A stretch of 64,000 nucleotides of DNA, from positions 124,001 through 188,000 of the forward strand of contig JADKGA010000004.1 in NCBI GenBank assembly GCA_016717165.1. Direction: 5' to 3'. Below are positions 38,911 through 48,251 of this stretch, one piece after another (positions within the stretch are counted from its first letter, which is position 1; each line of letters starts with the position of its first letter). The notes under the pieces were generated by a model. It was not told the DNA's origin. It saw only the letters and a list, made by a program, of their open reading frames with translations, and did no database searches. The DNA is from Candidatus Lutibacillus vidarii. GTDB taxonomy: Bacteria > Actinomycetota > Actinomycetes > Actinomycetales > Dermatophilaceae. The translations under genes were made by a program, and so were the position numbers.

Positions 38911-39725
38911 CCACGGGACGCGGCGCCCGGGCCGCCCTCTGGCTGCTGGCCGGGGTGGTCCTCGCCTTCATCTATGTGCCGCTCGTCGTCGTCACGGTCA
39001 ACTCCTTCAACGCCGACAAGACCTTCGCCTGGCCGCCGACGGGGTGGACCCTCCATTGGTGGTCCGCCGCCGCCGAGTCGCCCGGTCCGCGCGAAGCCCT
39101 CGGTATGTCGGTCCGGGCCGGTCTGGGCGCCACGGCGATCGCGGTCGTCCTCGGCACCCTGCTCGCGCTGGCGTTGACCCGGTACCGGTTCTTCGGGCGT
39201 CAGGCGATCTCGCTGCTGGTCATCCTCCCGATCGCGCTGCCTGGCATCGTCACCGGCATCGCCCTCCAGTCGGTCATCAGCTCGGTCCTCACCCCGGTCT
39301 TCGGGATCTCGGCGGGACTGTTCACGATCATCGTCGGACACGCGACCTTCTGCGTCGTGGTCGTCTTCAACAATGTCGTCGCCCGGCTGCGCCGCATGGG
39401 CGGCTCGCTCGAGCTCGCCTCCGCCGACCTCGGCGCCGGGCCGTGGACGACCTTCCGGCTGGTGACCTTCCCGCTGCTCCGCTCGGCCCTCGTCGCCGGG
39501 GCCCTGCTCGCCTTCGGGCTGTCCTTCGACGAGATCGTCGTCACGACCTTCACGGCCGGACCCGGCACGCCGACGCTGCCGATCTGGATCTACAACAACC
39601 TCTTCCGACCGAACCAGGCACCCGTCGTCAATGTCGTCGCCGTCGTCCTCGTCGTCGCCTCGATCCTCCCGGTCTGGGTCGCCCAGCGGGTGGGTGGCTC
39701 GGCCGCCGTCGACTCTCGCCTCTGA
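38907..39725 (+). CDS. potC: ABC transporter permease (PotC-like)
   Basis: A 272-residue membrane protein with about six helices, the opening LAFIYVPLVVVTVNSFN typical of PotC, and the coupling loop LELASADLGAGPWTTFRLVTFPLL (key part ASADLGAGPWTTFRLVTF). It starts with GTG at 38907, which overlaps the stop codon of the partner permease. With the three genes upstream it completes a polyamine-type importer. Confidence 0.9.
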   Translation: MTTGRGARAALWLLAGVVLAFIYVPLVVVTVNSFNADKTFAWPPTGWTLHWWSAAAESPGPREALGMSVRAGLGATAIAVVLGTLLALALTRYRFFGRQAISLLVILPIALPGIVTGIALQSVISSVLTPVFGISAGLFTIIVGHATFCVVVVFNNVVARLRRMGGSLELASADLGAGPWTTFRLVTFPLLRSALVAGALLAFGLSFDEIVVTTFTAGPGTPTLPIWIYNNLFRPNQAPVVNVVAVVLVVASILPVWVAQRVGGSAAVDSRL

Positions 39726-39742
39726 CCCTCGGCCCAGTTGGG

Positions 39743-40714
39743 TCAAAGCCCCGGGTATGCCGCCCGCACGCTCGCCCGGATCGCCGCCTCGACCCCACCG
39801 GTCTCGTGCCGCAGCACCGACCGGGACCTCGGGAGGTCGACATACAGCGAGCGCCCGAGCAGGTCCGGCGCGAGCCTGAGCGGGTCGAGCCCGGAGTCGA
39901 GGCCCTTGAGCCGCATGCTCACCAGCTCGGCGGCCATCCCCACGGTGAGCAGCGGCACCGGGACCCGCACCCGCGGCCGGCGCAGCCCCAGCTCGTCCGC
40001 GATGATGCCGAAGAGCGTGGTGAACGTGAGGTTCGCGTCGCCCACGGCGACCTGCGGGTCCGGGGCGCCGCTCTCGACAAGGGTCGCGACGGCCTGGCCG
40101 ACCTGCACGACGGTGACGACCGCGGTCCCACCAGGCGGTGCGGGGACGACCGGCGAGCGGCGGATGACGTCGAAGAGCACCGACTTCCACATCGGCTCGA
40201 TGCCCGGGACGACCCCGAAGACGTAGGGGATCTCGAGGGTGACGACATCGGTGGCGCCCGCGGCCGCTCGAGCGGCCTGGGTCTGCTCGACGCGGGCGGC
40301 GACATACGGATGCCGCTCGGCGAGCCGCCACTGCGGGTGGACCCGGTGCATCGCCGCGAAGTACGACCCGAGGATGACCAGGCGGCCGACCCCCACTTCG
40401 CCGGCGGCTGCGGCGACCCGGGCGGTGGGCCCGACGAGACGCTCGGTGAAGAACTCCCGGGCCGACCCCCGGACCCGTTCCCGGTCGTCCGGCCCGAGCG
40501 CGTAGACGAGGGCGTCATACCCGGTCAGGAGGTCACGCAGCTCACCGTCGCTCGCCGCTGCACTGTCGTATGCCGTGACGGGAATCCCGGCCGGCGCGCC
40601 CGGGGCGGCCCCCCCGCGGCGGGAGACGCCGGCGACGTCGATCCCACGCGTAGCGAGCTCACGACACACCCGATGACCGAGGAGCCCGGTGGCTCCGAGG
40701 ACGAGCACCTTCAC
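39743..40714 (-). CDS. NAD(P)-dependent epimerase/dehydratase-like protein
   Basis: A 323-residue Rossmann protein that starts MKVLVLGATGLLGHRVCREL, with the GxTGxxG-type nucleotide loop (GATGLLG). A later LVILGSYFAAMH takes the place of the usual Ser-Tyr strand, and TLEIPYVFGVVPG follows. It is an atypical extended SDR (NmrA/epimerase group); a YxxxK motif is not obvious, so it might be a sensor or an atypical reductase. It begins at GTG 40714 and overlaps the HExxH gene by 4 bp, which couples the two. Confidence 0.72.
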   Translation of the reverse strand: MKVLVLGATGLLGHRVCRELATRGIDVAGVSRRGGAAPGAPAGIPVTAYDSAAASDGELRDLLTGYDALVYALGPDDRERVRGSAREFFTERLVGPTARVAAAAGEVGVGRLVILGSYFAAMHRVHPQWRLAERHPYVAARVEQTQAARAAAGATDVVTLEIPYVFGVVPGIEPMWKSVLFDVIRRSPVVPAPPGGTAVVTVVQVGQAVATLVESGAPDPQVAVGDANLTFTTLFGIIADELGLRRPRVRVPVPLLTVGMAAELVSMRLKGLDSGLDPLRLAPDLLGRSLYVDLPRSRSVLRHETGGVEAAIRASVRAAYPGL

Positions 40715-41787
40715 GACGCGGCGGCCTCCGGGTGGACCTGCTGCCACAGCTGCAGCTCGAGGGCGTAGGTCGCCGCCTGCTGCCGGTACTCGGCCAGAGC
40801 TGTCGAGTAGGCGCTCATCGCGGTGATGTAGTCGGCTTCGGCCCTGGCGTTGGCGTCGTTCGCCCGGAAGTAGTCGGAGAGCTGCTCCTCGTAGTTGGCG
40901 CGGTCCACCTCGGCCTCTTCTAGGACGCGCTGCAGCGCGTCGCACGAGATGATCCGGAAGCGCCGGTCCGTCAGTCCGCCGTGGCATGCCGCGTACGACT
41001 CGGCGAAGGACTCGTGGGCTCTGGTGAAGTACGGGCCGGCATAGATCGACAGCCGTGTGGAGTTGCCGGTGGCCTTGAGCAGAGCCCGCCAGCATCGGGC
41101 ACCGTGGCAGCTCAGCTCGATGACCTGGTGGCCCCGCTCGTGGAGCATGACGGTGAGGAGATACCGCTTGGGCACGGCCGTCGAGATGAGCACCTCGCCG
41201 GTGGCGTATTCGGTGAACCCCCAGATCTCTCCGCCGGGCACACCGCTGTCCTTGGCGGCCCTCGTGAACCGTGGACTGCTGGGGGAGATGCAGGTCGACG
41301 TCGACCCGTTGATGAGGTGGACAAGCTCGGTGCATGGCCGGCTCCCGAGCGCGGCCACGCCCCCATCGGGCAGGTCGGGCAGGGGCGCGGTATAGGTGGT
41401 GCGCCCGATGGCCCGCGGCAGATCAGCCTTCACCAGGTCTGGTTCCTTGGGGGACACCGGCTGGACCGGAGCCGGCACGGCCGGCAGCCGCTCGAGGTAG
41501 GCCCGGACGTCGTCGGGCAGCACCGGACGGACCGGGTTGCCGCGGGGCGTGGTCGTCACCGGGACGCCGGTCGCGGTCGCCCCGAAGAGATGGAGGTAGA
41601 AGTCCATCGACCCGAGGCTGGCCGGCCGGGCCGGGATGGGTGCATCGGCGGCCAGCTTGGCCTGGTGGAGAGCGGCGGCCCCACCGACCGGGAGGAGCGC
41701 GGCGAGGACAGCGACGACCGCCGTGACGGCGGTCGACCCGGGTGTCAGGCGGCGGCGTCCCCGCCCCCTCTCGTGGCGCATGGGCAC
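40711..41787 (-). CDS. Secreted/anchored HExxH protein, putative metalloprotease
   Basis: A 358-residue protein with a basic N-terminus and one hydrophobic segment (about residues 17-38), probably a signal anchor. In the middle, LLTVMLHERGHQVIEL contains HERGH, a zincin HExxH motif, and HESFAESYA about 55 residues later may give the third ligand. Cys pairs (CHGARC, and in TELVH/TCISPSS) suggest disulfides in an exterior domain. The C-terminal 80 residues are a Tyr- and Ala-rich helix. I do not recognise a named peptidase family. GGAGGG lies 11 nt before GTG 41787; ATG 41781 is an alternative start. Confidence 0.55.
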   Translation of the reverse strand: MPMRHERGRGRRRLTPGSTAVTAVVAVLAALLPVGGAAALHQAKLAADAPIPARPASLGSMDFYLHLFGATATGVPVTTTPRGNPVRPVLPDDVRAYLERLPAVPAPVQPVSPKEPDLVKADLPRAIGRTTYTAPLPDLPDGGVAALGSRPCTELVHLINGSTSTCISPSSPRFTRAAKDSGVPGGEIWGFTEYATGEVLISTAVPKRYLLTVMLHERGHQVIELSCHGARCWRALLKATGNSTRLSIYAGPYFTRAHESFAESYAACHGGLTDRRFRIISCDALQRVLEEAEVDRANYEEQLSDYFRANDANARAEADYITAMSAYSTALAEYRQQAATYALELQLWQQVHPEAAAS

Positions 41788-41901
41788 AGCCTACGTTTCC
41801 CTCCGGCGCGCGAAAGGGGGCGGGGCCGGCCGTCCCGAGATCGTTATGCTGTCCGCCACCGCCCGCCCCGCCACGATCCACCCCAACGCCCAGGAGGACC
41901 G

Positions 41902-43284
41902 ATGCCGACGACGGTCCCCGCCCGGCGGCACTACGCGTGGACCGTCGTCGCGGTCACGCTCGGCGCGCTGGTCGCCGCGGCGGCCTTCCGGTCCTCGACC
42001 GGGGTGCTCCTCGAGCCGATCGAGCACGAGTTCGGCTGGAGCCGGGCGACCACCTCCGGGGCGGTCTCGCTCAACCTCGTCCTCTACGGGCTCGTCGCGC
42101 CCTTCGCCGCGGCCCTGATGGAGCAGTGGGGCGTCCGCCGGGTGGTCACCTCGGCCCTGCTCCTCGTCGGGGCCGCGAGCGCTGCGACGACGGTGATGAC
42201 CAGCCCGTGGCACCTGTGGCTGCTCTGGGGCCTGGTCGTCGGCACCGGCACCGGTGCCATGGCGCTCGTCTTCGGCGCCATCGTGGCGAACCGCTGGTTC
42301 GTCACCCATCGGGGCCTGGTGACCGGGATCTTCTCCGCGGCCAATGCGACCGGCCAGCTGCTCTTCCTGCCGCTCATCGCCGCCGCGGCCAGCTCGCAGG
42401 GCTGGCGCTGGGCCTCGTGGATCATCGCCTTCCTTGCCCTCCTCGGCGCCGGCTGCGTCGCCCTCCTCCTCGTCGACCGCCCCTCCGACCGCGGCCTGCT
42501 CCCGTATGGCGTCGCCGAGGGGTATGCCGTGGCGGACCTGCAGACCGAGACACCGGGGCGGCATACCGCTGCCGGGGTGGTCCGCGCGACCCTCACCACC
42601 GCGCGCGAGGCGAGCCGCAGCTGGGCGTTCTGGGGCCTCGTGCTGACCTTCTGGGTCTGCGGATGGTCGACCAACGGGTTGGTCCAGACGCACTTCATCC
42701 CCGCCGCGCACGACCACGGGATGCCGGCGACCACCGCGGCCGGGCTGCTCGCCGTCGTCGGGATCTTCGACGTCGTCGGGACGATCGCCTCGGGCTGGCT
42801 GACCGACCGGGTCGACTCCCGGGTGCTCCTTGCGGCCTACTACCTGTTCCGGGGCCTGTCGCTGGTGTGGATCGACGCGATGCTTGCCCCTTCGGTCGAG
42901 CCCGGCCTGTGGGTCTTCATCGTCTTCTACGGGCTGGACTGGGTCGCGACGGTCCCGCCGACCGTCGCGCTGTGTCGCCAGCACTTCGGCCTGGCCCGCT
43001 CCGGGGTGGTCTTCGGCTGGGTCTTCGCCGCACACATGGTCGGCGCAGGCGTCGGGGCTAGCGTCGCCGGGTGGCTACGCGACGGCCAGGGCACCTATCG
43101 GTCCGCCTGGCTCGTCGCCGCAGTCCTGTGCGGGCTCGCGGCCGTGCTCGCCATGTCGATCCCGCGGGCTACTCCTTCGCGTGCAGACCGAACGAGCTCG
43201 TCCCCTTCGTCAGGGTCAGCCGGCTCCCCTCCAGCTGGATCGACACCTTCCCCTCGAGGAACGAGCCCAACGCGATCTGGTTGA
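41902..43284 (+). CDS. MFS transporter (oxalate/monocarboxylate-like)
   Basis: A 460-residue protein with 12 hydrophobic segments in two sets of six, and the MFS loop after helix 2 (ALMEQWGVRRVV). FRSSTGVLLEPIEHEFGWSRATTSGAV resembles the oxalate/formate and monocarboxylate transporter group (key part EFGWSRATTSGA). AGGAGG lies before the ATG. The last 38 residues are Ser/Pro-rich and read over the end of the opposing META lipoprotein gene, an overlap of 116 bp; this tail is probably non-functional. Substrate unknown. Confidence 0.85.
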   Translation: MPTTVPARRHYAWTVVAVTLGALVAAAAFRSSTGVLLEPIEHEFGWSRATTSGAVSLNLVLYGLVAPFAAALMEQWGVRRVVTSALLLVGAASAATTVMTSPWHLWLLWGLVVGTGTGAMALVFGAIVANRWFVTHRGLVTGIFSAANATGQLLFLPLIAAAASSQGWRWASWIIAFLALLGAGCVALLLVDRPSDRGLLPYGVAEGYAVADLQTETPGRHTAAGVVRATLTTAREASRSWAFWGLVLTFWVCGWSTNGLVQTHFIPAAHDHGMPATTAAGLLAVVGIFDVVGTIASGWLTDRVDSRVLLAAYYLFRGLSLVWIDAMLAPSVEPGLWVFIVFYGLDWVATVPPTVALCRQHFGLARSGVVFGWVFAAHMVGAGVGASVAGWLRDGQGTYRSAWLVAAVLCGLAAVLAMSIPRATPSRADRTSSSPSSGSAGSPPAGSTPSPRGTSPTRSG

Positions 43285-44110
43285 CCATCGGCCCACTGGA
43301 GGTCGGGGCCTGGCACGGCTGGGCGGACCACAGCCCGGCGCCGAAGGTCAGGGTGCTGCCAGAGAGCGACACGGTGCCGGAGCCGGTACGGCAGCCGTCG
43401 AAGGCGGTATAGGTCGACGGAGCGCCGACGAGCCGCAGCCACAGCTGGTCGGCACCGAGCGGCATGCTCGCCGCCGTGTCGCCGTTGATCTGGGTGTCGA
43501 ACAGCCACGTGGTGCCGACGAGGGCCACGGTGGGGGTGACCGACGACTTGTCGACCAGGGTGATGACGGTCGTGCCCTTGCTGACCAGGACCGTGGCGCC
43601 CTGGCGAGTGATCGTCGCGCCCTCAAGGAGCTTCGCCAGCCAGCTGTCCTGGTCCATCCGCGGCGCGTCGCAGCCCATCTCGGTGCCGCCGATCGGCCCC
43701 TGGACGACCAGCCCGTCGTCGCCAGGGCGGACCGTGGCGAACATCGAGTTGCAGCCGGCCTGGATGCCGAGATCGGTGCCCTTGAAGGTCAGCATGATGG
43801 TCGTTGTGTCGACCAGGGCGTGGGGCTTGCCGTCGACGGTCACCTTGGTCGAGACGAAGGTGTGCCCGCTGTATGCCGCCAGCGCGATCGCCGCCGGGGG
43901 CTCGGCCGTCGGGATGCCATTGCCGACCCCCGAGCCGCCCACGCTGCCCGAGCCGCCGGAGCCGGACGAGCCCCCCGAGCCGCCGGAGCCGGACGAGCTC
44001 GCCGACCCGCAGGCGGTGAGCAGCAGCGCGAGCCCGATGACGAGCATCCCACCGGGCCGGACGAGCCGTGCGGCGGGACGGGCGAGCGCGCGGAGCAGGC
44101 TGGGCGTCAT
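43169..44110 (-). CDS. Lipoprotein with two META (HslJ-like) domains
   Basis: A 313-residue lipoprotein with lipobox LLTAC near residue 30 and a Gly/Ser linker. Two META-like domains follow: about 75-180 with QAGCNSMFATV and TEMGCDAP, and about 190-300 with FDGCRTGSGTV and AQPCQAP. META domains (HslJ) are small beta folds with paired Cys found in envelope proteins, some linked to stress or antibiotic resistance; no enzyme activity is known. It converges on, and overlaps, the MFS gene. An upstream in-frame ATG at about 44143 is possible. Confidence 0.8.
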   Translation of the reverse strand: MTPSLLRALARPAARLVRPGGMLVIGLALLLTACGSASSSGSGGSGGSSGSGGSGSVGGSGVGNGIPTAEPPAAIALAAYSGHTFVSTKVTVDGKPHALVDTTTIMLTFKGTDLGIQAGCNSMFATVRPGDDGLVVQGPIGGTEMGCDAPRMDQDSWLAKLLEGATITRQGATVLVSKGTTVITLVDKSSVTPTVALVGTTWLFDTQINGDTAASMPLGADQLWLRLVGAPSTYTAFDGCRTGSGTVSLSGSTLTFGAGLWSAQPCQAPTSSGPMVNQIALGSFLEGKVSIQLEGSRLTLTKGTSSFGLHAKE

Positions 44111-44174
44111 ACCCCTTCGACGGGGGCGGCCCGGGGACGGTTCCATGGCGGGGCGGGAACTGTCGGGGGCCGCG

Positions 44175-44945
44175 CTACCGGGCCATCGACGCGCCGCGGG
44201 CGAGCATCTGCCGGTCATAGAGCGCCCGGGCCAGCCGCTTGCCCCAGAAGACCACCCGGCCGTCGCGGTCGGTGAGGATCAGCGGTCGTCCAGCCTCGAC
44301 CCCGGCGACCACCCGCTCGGCGATGGCCGTCGCATCCTCGCGCGCCCCGGTGATCATCCGGGCGGCCAGCTCGGCCGCCGAGGGGTCGCTCCCCCGCAGC
44401 GACGCGGCGAGATTGGTCCGGAAGAAGAACGGGCAGACGACGCTGGTCGAGATCCCGTAGGGCGCGAGCTCGTACCGCAGCGACTCGCTGAGCGCGACGA
44501 CCCCGGCCTTCGCGGCGCTATAGGTCGCCATCCCCGGTCCGTGCGCGAGGCCGGCGAGCGAGGCGACATTGACGATCTGCCCGCTCCGCTGCGCCTTGAA
44601 CACCGGGGTGAAGGCCCGGCAGCCGCGGACGACGCCGAGGAGGTTGATGTCGAGCACCCACTCCCACTCCTCCATCGGGACGACATCGATCCGCCCGCCC
44701 GAGGCGACCCCGGCGTTGTTGACGAGGATGTCGAGCCCGCCCCAGTGCTCGTCGACCCAGGCGACCGCGCGCTGCCAGTCGGCGTCGGAGCGCACGTCGA
44801 GTGTGAGGTAGTCGCCGGTCGCGTCCGGGGCCGGCTCCCCGAGGTCGGTCACCAGCACCCGCGCCCCGCGGGCCCGGTATGCCGCGACCAGGGCGGCTCC
44901 CAGCCCGGACGACCCTCCGGTGACCAGGACCCGCGTGCCGCTCAT
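44175..44945 (-). CDS. Short-chain dehydrogenase/reductase
   Basis: A 256-residue classical SDR: TGGSSGLG at the cofactor site, LVNNAG, the catalytic Ser in NVASLAGLAHGPG, YSAAK (YxxxK), and VCPFFFRTN after strand 6. The C-terminal part (LILTDRDGRVVFWGKRLAR) is longer than in small SDRs and resembles SDRs of actinobacterial lipid or sterol metabolism. The substrate is unknown. It diverges from the hydrolase gene at 45077. An in-frame ATG five codons earlier is possible. Confidence 0.85.
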   Translation of the reverse strand: MSGTRVLVTGGSSGLGAALVAAYRARGARVLVTDLGEPAPDATGDYLTLDVRSDADWQRAVAWVDEHWGGLDILVNNAGVASGGRIDVVPMEEWEWVLDINLLGVVRGCRAFTPVFKAQRSGQIVNVASLAGLAHGPGMATYSAAKAGVVALSESLRYELAPYGISTSVVCPFFFRTNLAASLRGSDPSAAELAARMITGAREDATAIAERVVAGVEAGRPLILTDRDGRVVFWGKRLARALYDRQMLARGASMAR

Positions 44946-45076
44946 CGTTCTCGATGTCATCCCGACAGCCTGCCCCGGATACGGCCGGGTCGCATCCACG
45001 CAGGTCATCGGGGCCGCATCGTGCCACACTGGACGGGACGGGCGCCGGTTGGCACCCGGCACCCCCTTCGAGCCTG

Positions 45077-46396
45077 ATGGCGGCCACAATGCGGCGGGAC
45101 GAGGCGTTCGGCGCGGTGCACCTGCTCGGCATGGGCGCCCGCGGGGTGACCGGTCTGGTCGAGCAGACCCATGGCGCGCTGGCGGGTCGGGCCTTCGGGG
45201 CGGTCGAGCGGGTCGGCGGGTCGGTCGGTGGTCCGGTCATCGGCGTCGTCCGGGCGATCCACGACGCGACGTCCTGGGCGGCATACCGCAGCGTCAATGC
45301 GGGACTGACCGCCGGCGCGGTCGTCGGCGGCACCGTGGCGGCGGCCCGAGCCAGCGGCGAGGGCTCGCTGACCGAGCATCGTGGCGCGCACACCGCGATC
45401 GCCCTGACCAACGGGCTGCACGGCGACCGCTACGCCCGGTGGAGCCACCCGCTCGCGTTGGGGATGGCGGTGCGCCGGGACGGCCGCGATGTCCCGGTTG
45501 ACGCCGAGAGCCTCGCCGCCGCCTTCCCCCAGGCGCGGCCGGACCTCGTCGTCTTCCTCCACGGGCTGGTCGAGACCGAGCACTCGTGGGACTGGCGCAG
45601 CGCCCACGTCCACGGCGCGCCCGATGTCACGTATGGCACCCTCCTGGAGGCCGACCACGACTGCTCCGCCGTGTACATCCGGTACAACAGCGGACTGGCC
45701 ATCGCCGAGAACGGCACCCACCTGGACGGCCTGCTCGGCGATCTCGTCGCGGCCTGGCCGGTGCCGGTCCGTTCGGTCAGCCTGGTCGGCCACTCGATGG
45801 GTGGTCTGGTGTGCCGGTGCGCAATGGCGGCCCGACCCTGGCCGCCCGCGGGGCGCTCTGACGGCTGGAGTGGTGAGGACGGGATGGCCGGGTCCGACCA
45901 CTCGAGTGACTGGCGAGCGCTCCTCGACGCGACCGTCTGGCTCGGCTCCCCTGTCGACGGCGCGCCGATGGAACGCGGCGCAGTCGAGCTCGCCGCCTTC
46001 GCCGAGCGGGTGCCCGAGGTGAGCTGGCTGGCGGCCATCCTGCGCAGCCGCAGCATCGGCATCCAGGACCTCCACGGCCGGACCACCCCGGACCTCCCGG
46101 ACGGGCTGGTCGTGCGGCAGTTCGCCGTGGCGGCCGCGATGACACCGGAGCGCTTCGGCCTGGACGACCACCTCGGCGACGGCCTCGTCGGGGTGGGCAG
46201 CGCCCGGGCCCGCCGGACCGCCCCGCCCGGGGATCACACCGGGCACCCGGACGACCATCACCCCGTGACGGTCACCGTCCGCGGCCGCTGGCACCAGGAT
46301 CTGCTCAACGACCCCGGGGTCTACCGCCACCTCGTCGAGTGGCTCGTCCGGGAGCGGCCGGTCGGATCTGTGGCGGTTCGCCCCGGAAGGGCCTAG
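45077..46396 (+). CDS. Alpha/beta hydrolase (PGAP1/lipase-like)
   Basis: A 439-residue protein. The first 120 residues are Gly/Ala-rich amphipathic helices that may lie on a membrane. The hydrolase core follows, with VVFLHGLVETEHSWDW, GHSMGGLVCR near residue 238 for the Ser nucleophile, a WLGSPVDGAPMERG segment, and late acidic and His candidates in GDGLVGVGSAR and GRWHQDLLND. This resembles PGAP1-like and triacylglycerol-lipase proteins. A role in lipid or polyester hydrolysis is likely but not proven. It ends 9 bp before the YciO-like gene. Confidence 0.72.
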   Translation: MAATMRRDEAFGAVHLLGMGARGVTGLVEQTHGALAGRAFGAVERVGGSVGGPVIGVVRAIHDATSWAAYRSVNAGLTAGAVVGGTVAAARASGEGSLTEHRGAHTAIALTNGLHGDRYARWSHPLALGMAVRRDGRDVPVDAESLAAAFPQARPDLVVFLHGLVETEHSWDWRSAHVHGAPDVTYGTLLEADHDCSAVYIRYNSGLAIAENGTHLDGLLGDLVAAWPVPVRSVSLVGHSMGGLVCRCAMAARPWPPAGRSDGWSGEDGMAGSDHSSDWRALLDATVWLGSPVDGAPMERGAVELAAFAERVPEVSWLAAILRSRSIGIQDLHGRTTPDLPDGLVVRQFAVAAAMTPERFGLDDHLGDGLVGVGSARARRTAPPGDHTGHPDDHHPVTVTVRGRWHQDLLNDPGVYRHLVEWLVRERPVGSVAVRPGRA

Positions 46397-46399
46397 CCT
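46394..46399 (+). promoter_or_regulatory. Possible leaderless -10 box for the YciO-like gene
   Basis: TAGCCT ends 6 nt before the ATG at 46406; no Shine-Dalgarno sequence is present, because the previous gene ends at 46396. Confidence 0.35.
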
Positions 46400-46405
46400 T
46401 CCGGG

Positions 46406-47026
46406 ATGGCGAGGTATGTCGACGTCCACCCCGATAACCCCCAGCCGCGCAGCATCGCGCAGGTCGTCCAGATCGTCCGCGACGGAGGCGTCATCGTCTA
46501 TCCGACGGACGCCAGCTATGCCTTCGGTTTCGCCATCGGCAACGCCGAGGCCGCCGACCGGGTTCGGCGGATCCGCGGACTCGGCGACCGGCACCACTTC
46601 ACCCTGGTCTGCCGGGACTTCGGCCAGCTCGGCCAGTTCGTCCAGCTCGACCAGGGCGTCTTCCGAGCGGTCAAGGCGGCCACGCCGGGGCCGTACACCT
46701 TCATCCTCCCCGCCTCCCGCGAGGTCCCTCGGCGGCTCCAGCACCCGAAGAAGCACACCGTCGGGGCGCGGATCCCCAAGCACAAGGTCGTCTCCGCCCT
46801 GCTCGCCGAGCTCGGCGAGCCGCTGATGTCCAGCACGGTGATCCTCCCCGGCGACGCGGACCCGATGACCGAGGGCTGGCAGATCAAGGAGCGGCTCGAC
46901 GACCTCGTCGACGCGATCGTGGACTGCGGCGACTGCGCGGTCATCCCGACGACGGTCGTCGACCTTGCGGGAGACGAACCCGAGGTGGTCCGTGTCGGCG
47001 CGGGGGACCCTCGTCGGTTCCAGTGA
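46406..47026 (+). CDS. yciO: Sua5/YciO/YrdC-family protein (YciO type)
   Basis: A 206-residue protein with the YrdC nucleotide fold: VIVYPTDASYAFGFAI near residue 30, the PGPYTFILPA motif near 95, the basic HPKKHTVGARIPKHK segment that binds ATP/tRNA in this superfamily, and EPLMSSTVILPGD. Lengths and motifs fit YciO rather than full Sua5. The family includes threonylcarbamoyl-AMP synthases for tRNA t6A; YciO itself has an uncertain role, so tRNA modification is only a possible function. Confidence 0.85.
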   Translation: MARYVDVHPDNPQPRSIAQVVQIVRDGGVIVYPTDASYAFGFAIGNAEAADRVRRIRGLGDRHHFTLVCRDFGQLGQFVQLDQGVFRAVKAATPGPYTFILPASREVPRRLQHPKKHTVGARIPKHKVVSALLAELGEPLMSSTVILPGDADPMTEGWQIKERLDDLVDAIVDCGDCAVIPTTVVDLAGDEPEVVRVGAGDPRRFQ

Positions 47027-47090
47027 CCCGTCGTCCTGGCCCATGATGGGCACGACCTCGGGTGGACAGCGACGAAGGAGCCGTGACGAG

Positions 47091-48221
47091 ATGGACGGGC
47101 GCAAGGTCCTGGTGGCGTGCGACAAGTTCAAAGGGTCGCTGACCGCGGCCGAGGTGGCCGACCGGATCTCCGCGGGACTGGGCGCCGTCGTGCCCACCGC
47201 TGCGGTCGTCCGCGTCCCGGTCGCCGACGGCGGCGACGGCACGCTCGACGCGGCGGTCGCGGCGGGCTTCACCCGGGTGCCGGTCACCGCGAGCGGCCCG
47301 ACCGGCGAACCGGTCGCGACCTCGTATGCCGTCCGCGGCGATCTCGCCGTCGTCGAGATGGCCGACGCGTGCGGGCTGCTCCGGCTGCCCGGGCAGGTCC
47401 GGGCACCGATGACGGCCTCCTCCCGGGGCCTCGGCGAGGTCCTTGCGGCGGCGCTCGACGCCGGCTGCCGCCGGATCGTCATGGGCATCGGCGGCAGCGC
47501 GAGCACCGACGGCGGCGCCGGGATGCTCAGCGCGCTCGGGGTCCGGCTGCTCGACGCGGGCGGCGCCGCGCTGCCCGATGGCGGTGGGGCGCTCGGGCGG
47601 CTCGCGCGGATCGACCTGGGCGGCATACATCCGGCGCTGGCGCAGACCGAGGTGACCCTGGCCTGCGACGTGACCAACCCGCTCCTCGGGCCCAGCGGCG
47701 CGCCGACCGTCTTCGCCCCGCAGAAGGGCGCCTCCCCCGAGCAGGTGCTCGAGCTGGAGGCGTGCCTACGGCACTTCGCCATGGTCGTCACGGCCGCGAC
47801 CGGGCGGGACGACTCGCTGCTCCCGGGTGCCGGTGCCGCCGGTGGGGTCGGGTATGCCGCCCTGGCGCTGCTCGGCGCCCGGATGCGACCCGGGATCGAG
47901 GTGGTCCTGGAGATGTCTCACTTCGCCGAGCTCGTCACCGACGCCGCGCTGGTCATCACCGGCGAGGGCTCGCTGGACCGGCAGACCTTGCTCGGCAAGA
48001 CACCCGCCGGCGTGGCCGCGGCGGCCGCGGCGGCGGGGGTCCCGGTCGTTGCGGTCTGCGGGCGCGCGCTGCTCACCGCGGCCGAGGTCGAGGACACCGC
48101 GATCGAGCGGGTGTACGCCCTGACCGACCTCGAGCCCGACCCCGCCGTGTGCATGCGGGACGCCGGCCCGCTGCTGGAGCGGCTGAGCGCCCAGGTGGCC
48201 GCGGACTGGCTGGCCGGCTAG
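47091..48221 (+). CDS. glxK: Glycerate kinase (GlxK/GarK type)
   Basis: A 376-residue glycerate kinase of the type I/GarK fold: VACDKFKGSLTAAEVA at the N-terminus, PVADGGDGTLDA near 43, MGIGGSASTDGGAGML near 128, TLACDVTNPLLGP and ITGEGSLDRQTLLGKTP near 290. It phosphorylates D-glycerate to 2-phosphoglycerate. It converges on a gene for a 2-hydroxyacid dehydrogenase that could make glycerate from hydroxypyruvate or glycolate from glyoxylate, so both fit glyoxylate/glycerate metabolism. GAAGGAG lies about 15 nt before the ATG; nearer is ACGAG. Confidence 0.9.
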   Translation: MDGRKVLVACDKFKGSLTAAEVADRISAGLGAVVPTAAVVRVPVADGGDGTLDAAVAAGFTRVPVTASGPTGEPVATSYAVRGDLAVVEMADACGLLRLPGQVRAPMTASSRGLGEVLAAALDAGCRRIVMGIGGSASTDGGAGMLSALGVRLLDAGGAALPDGGGALGRLARIDLGGIHPALAQTEVTLACDVTNPLLGPSGAPTVFAPQKGASPEQVLELEACLRHFAMVVTAATGRDDSLLPGAGAAGGVGYAALALLGARMRPGIEVVLEMSHFAELVTDAALVITGEGSLDRQTLLGKTPAGVAAAAAAAGVPVVAVCGRALLTAAEVEDTAIERVYALTDLEPDPAVCMRDAGPLLERLSAQVAADWLAG

Positions 48222-48251
48222 CCCCCTACGCCGGGGACGCCTCGAGCTCCG

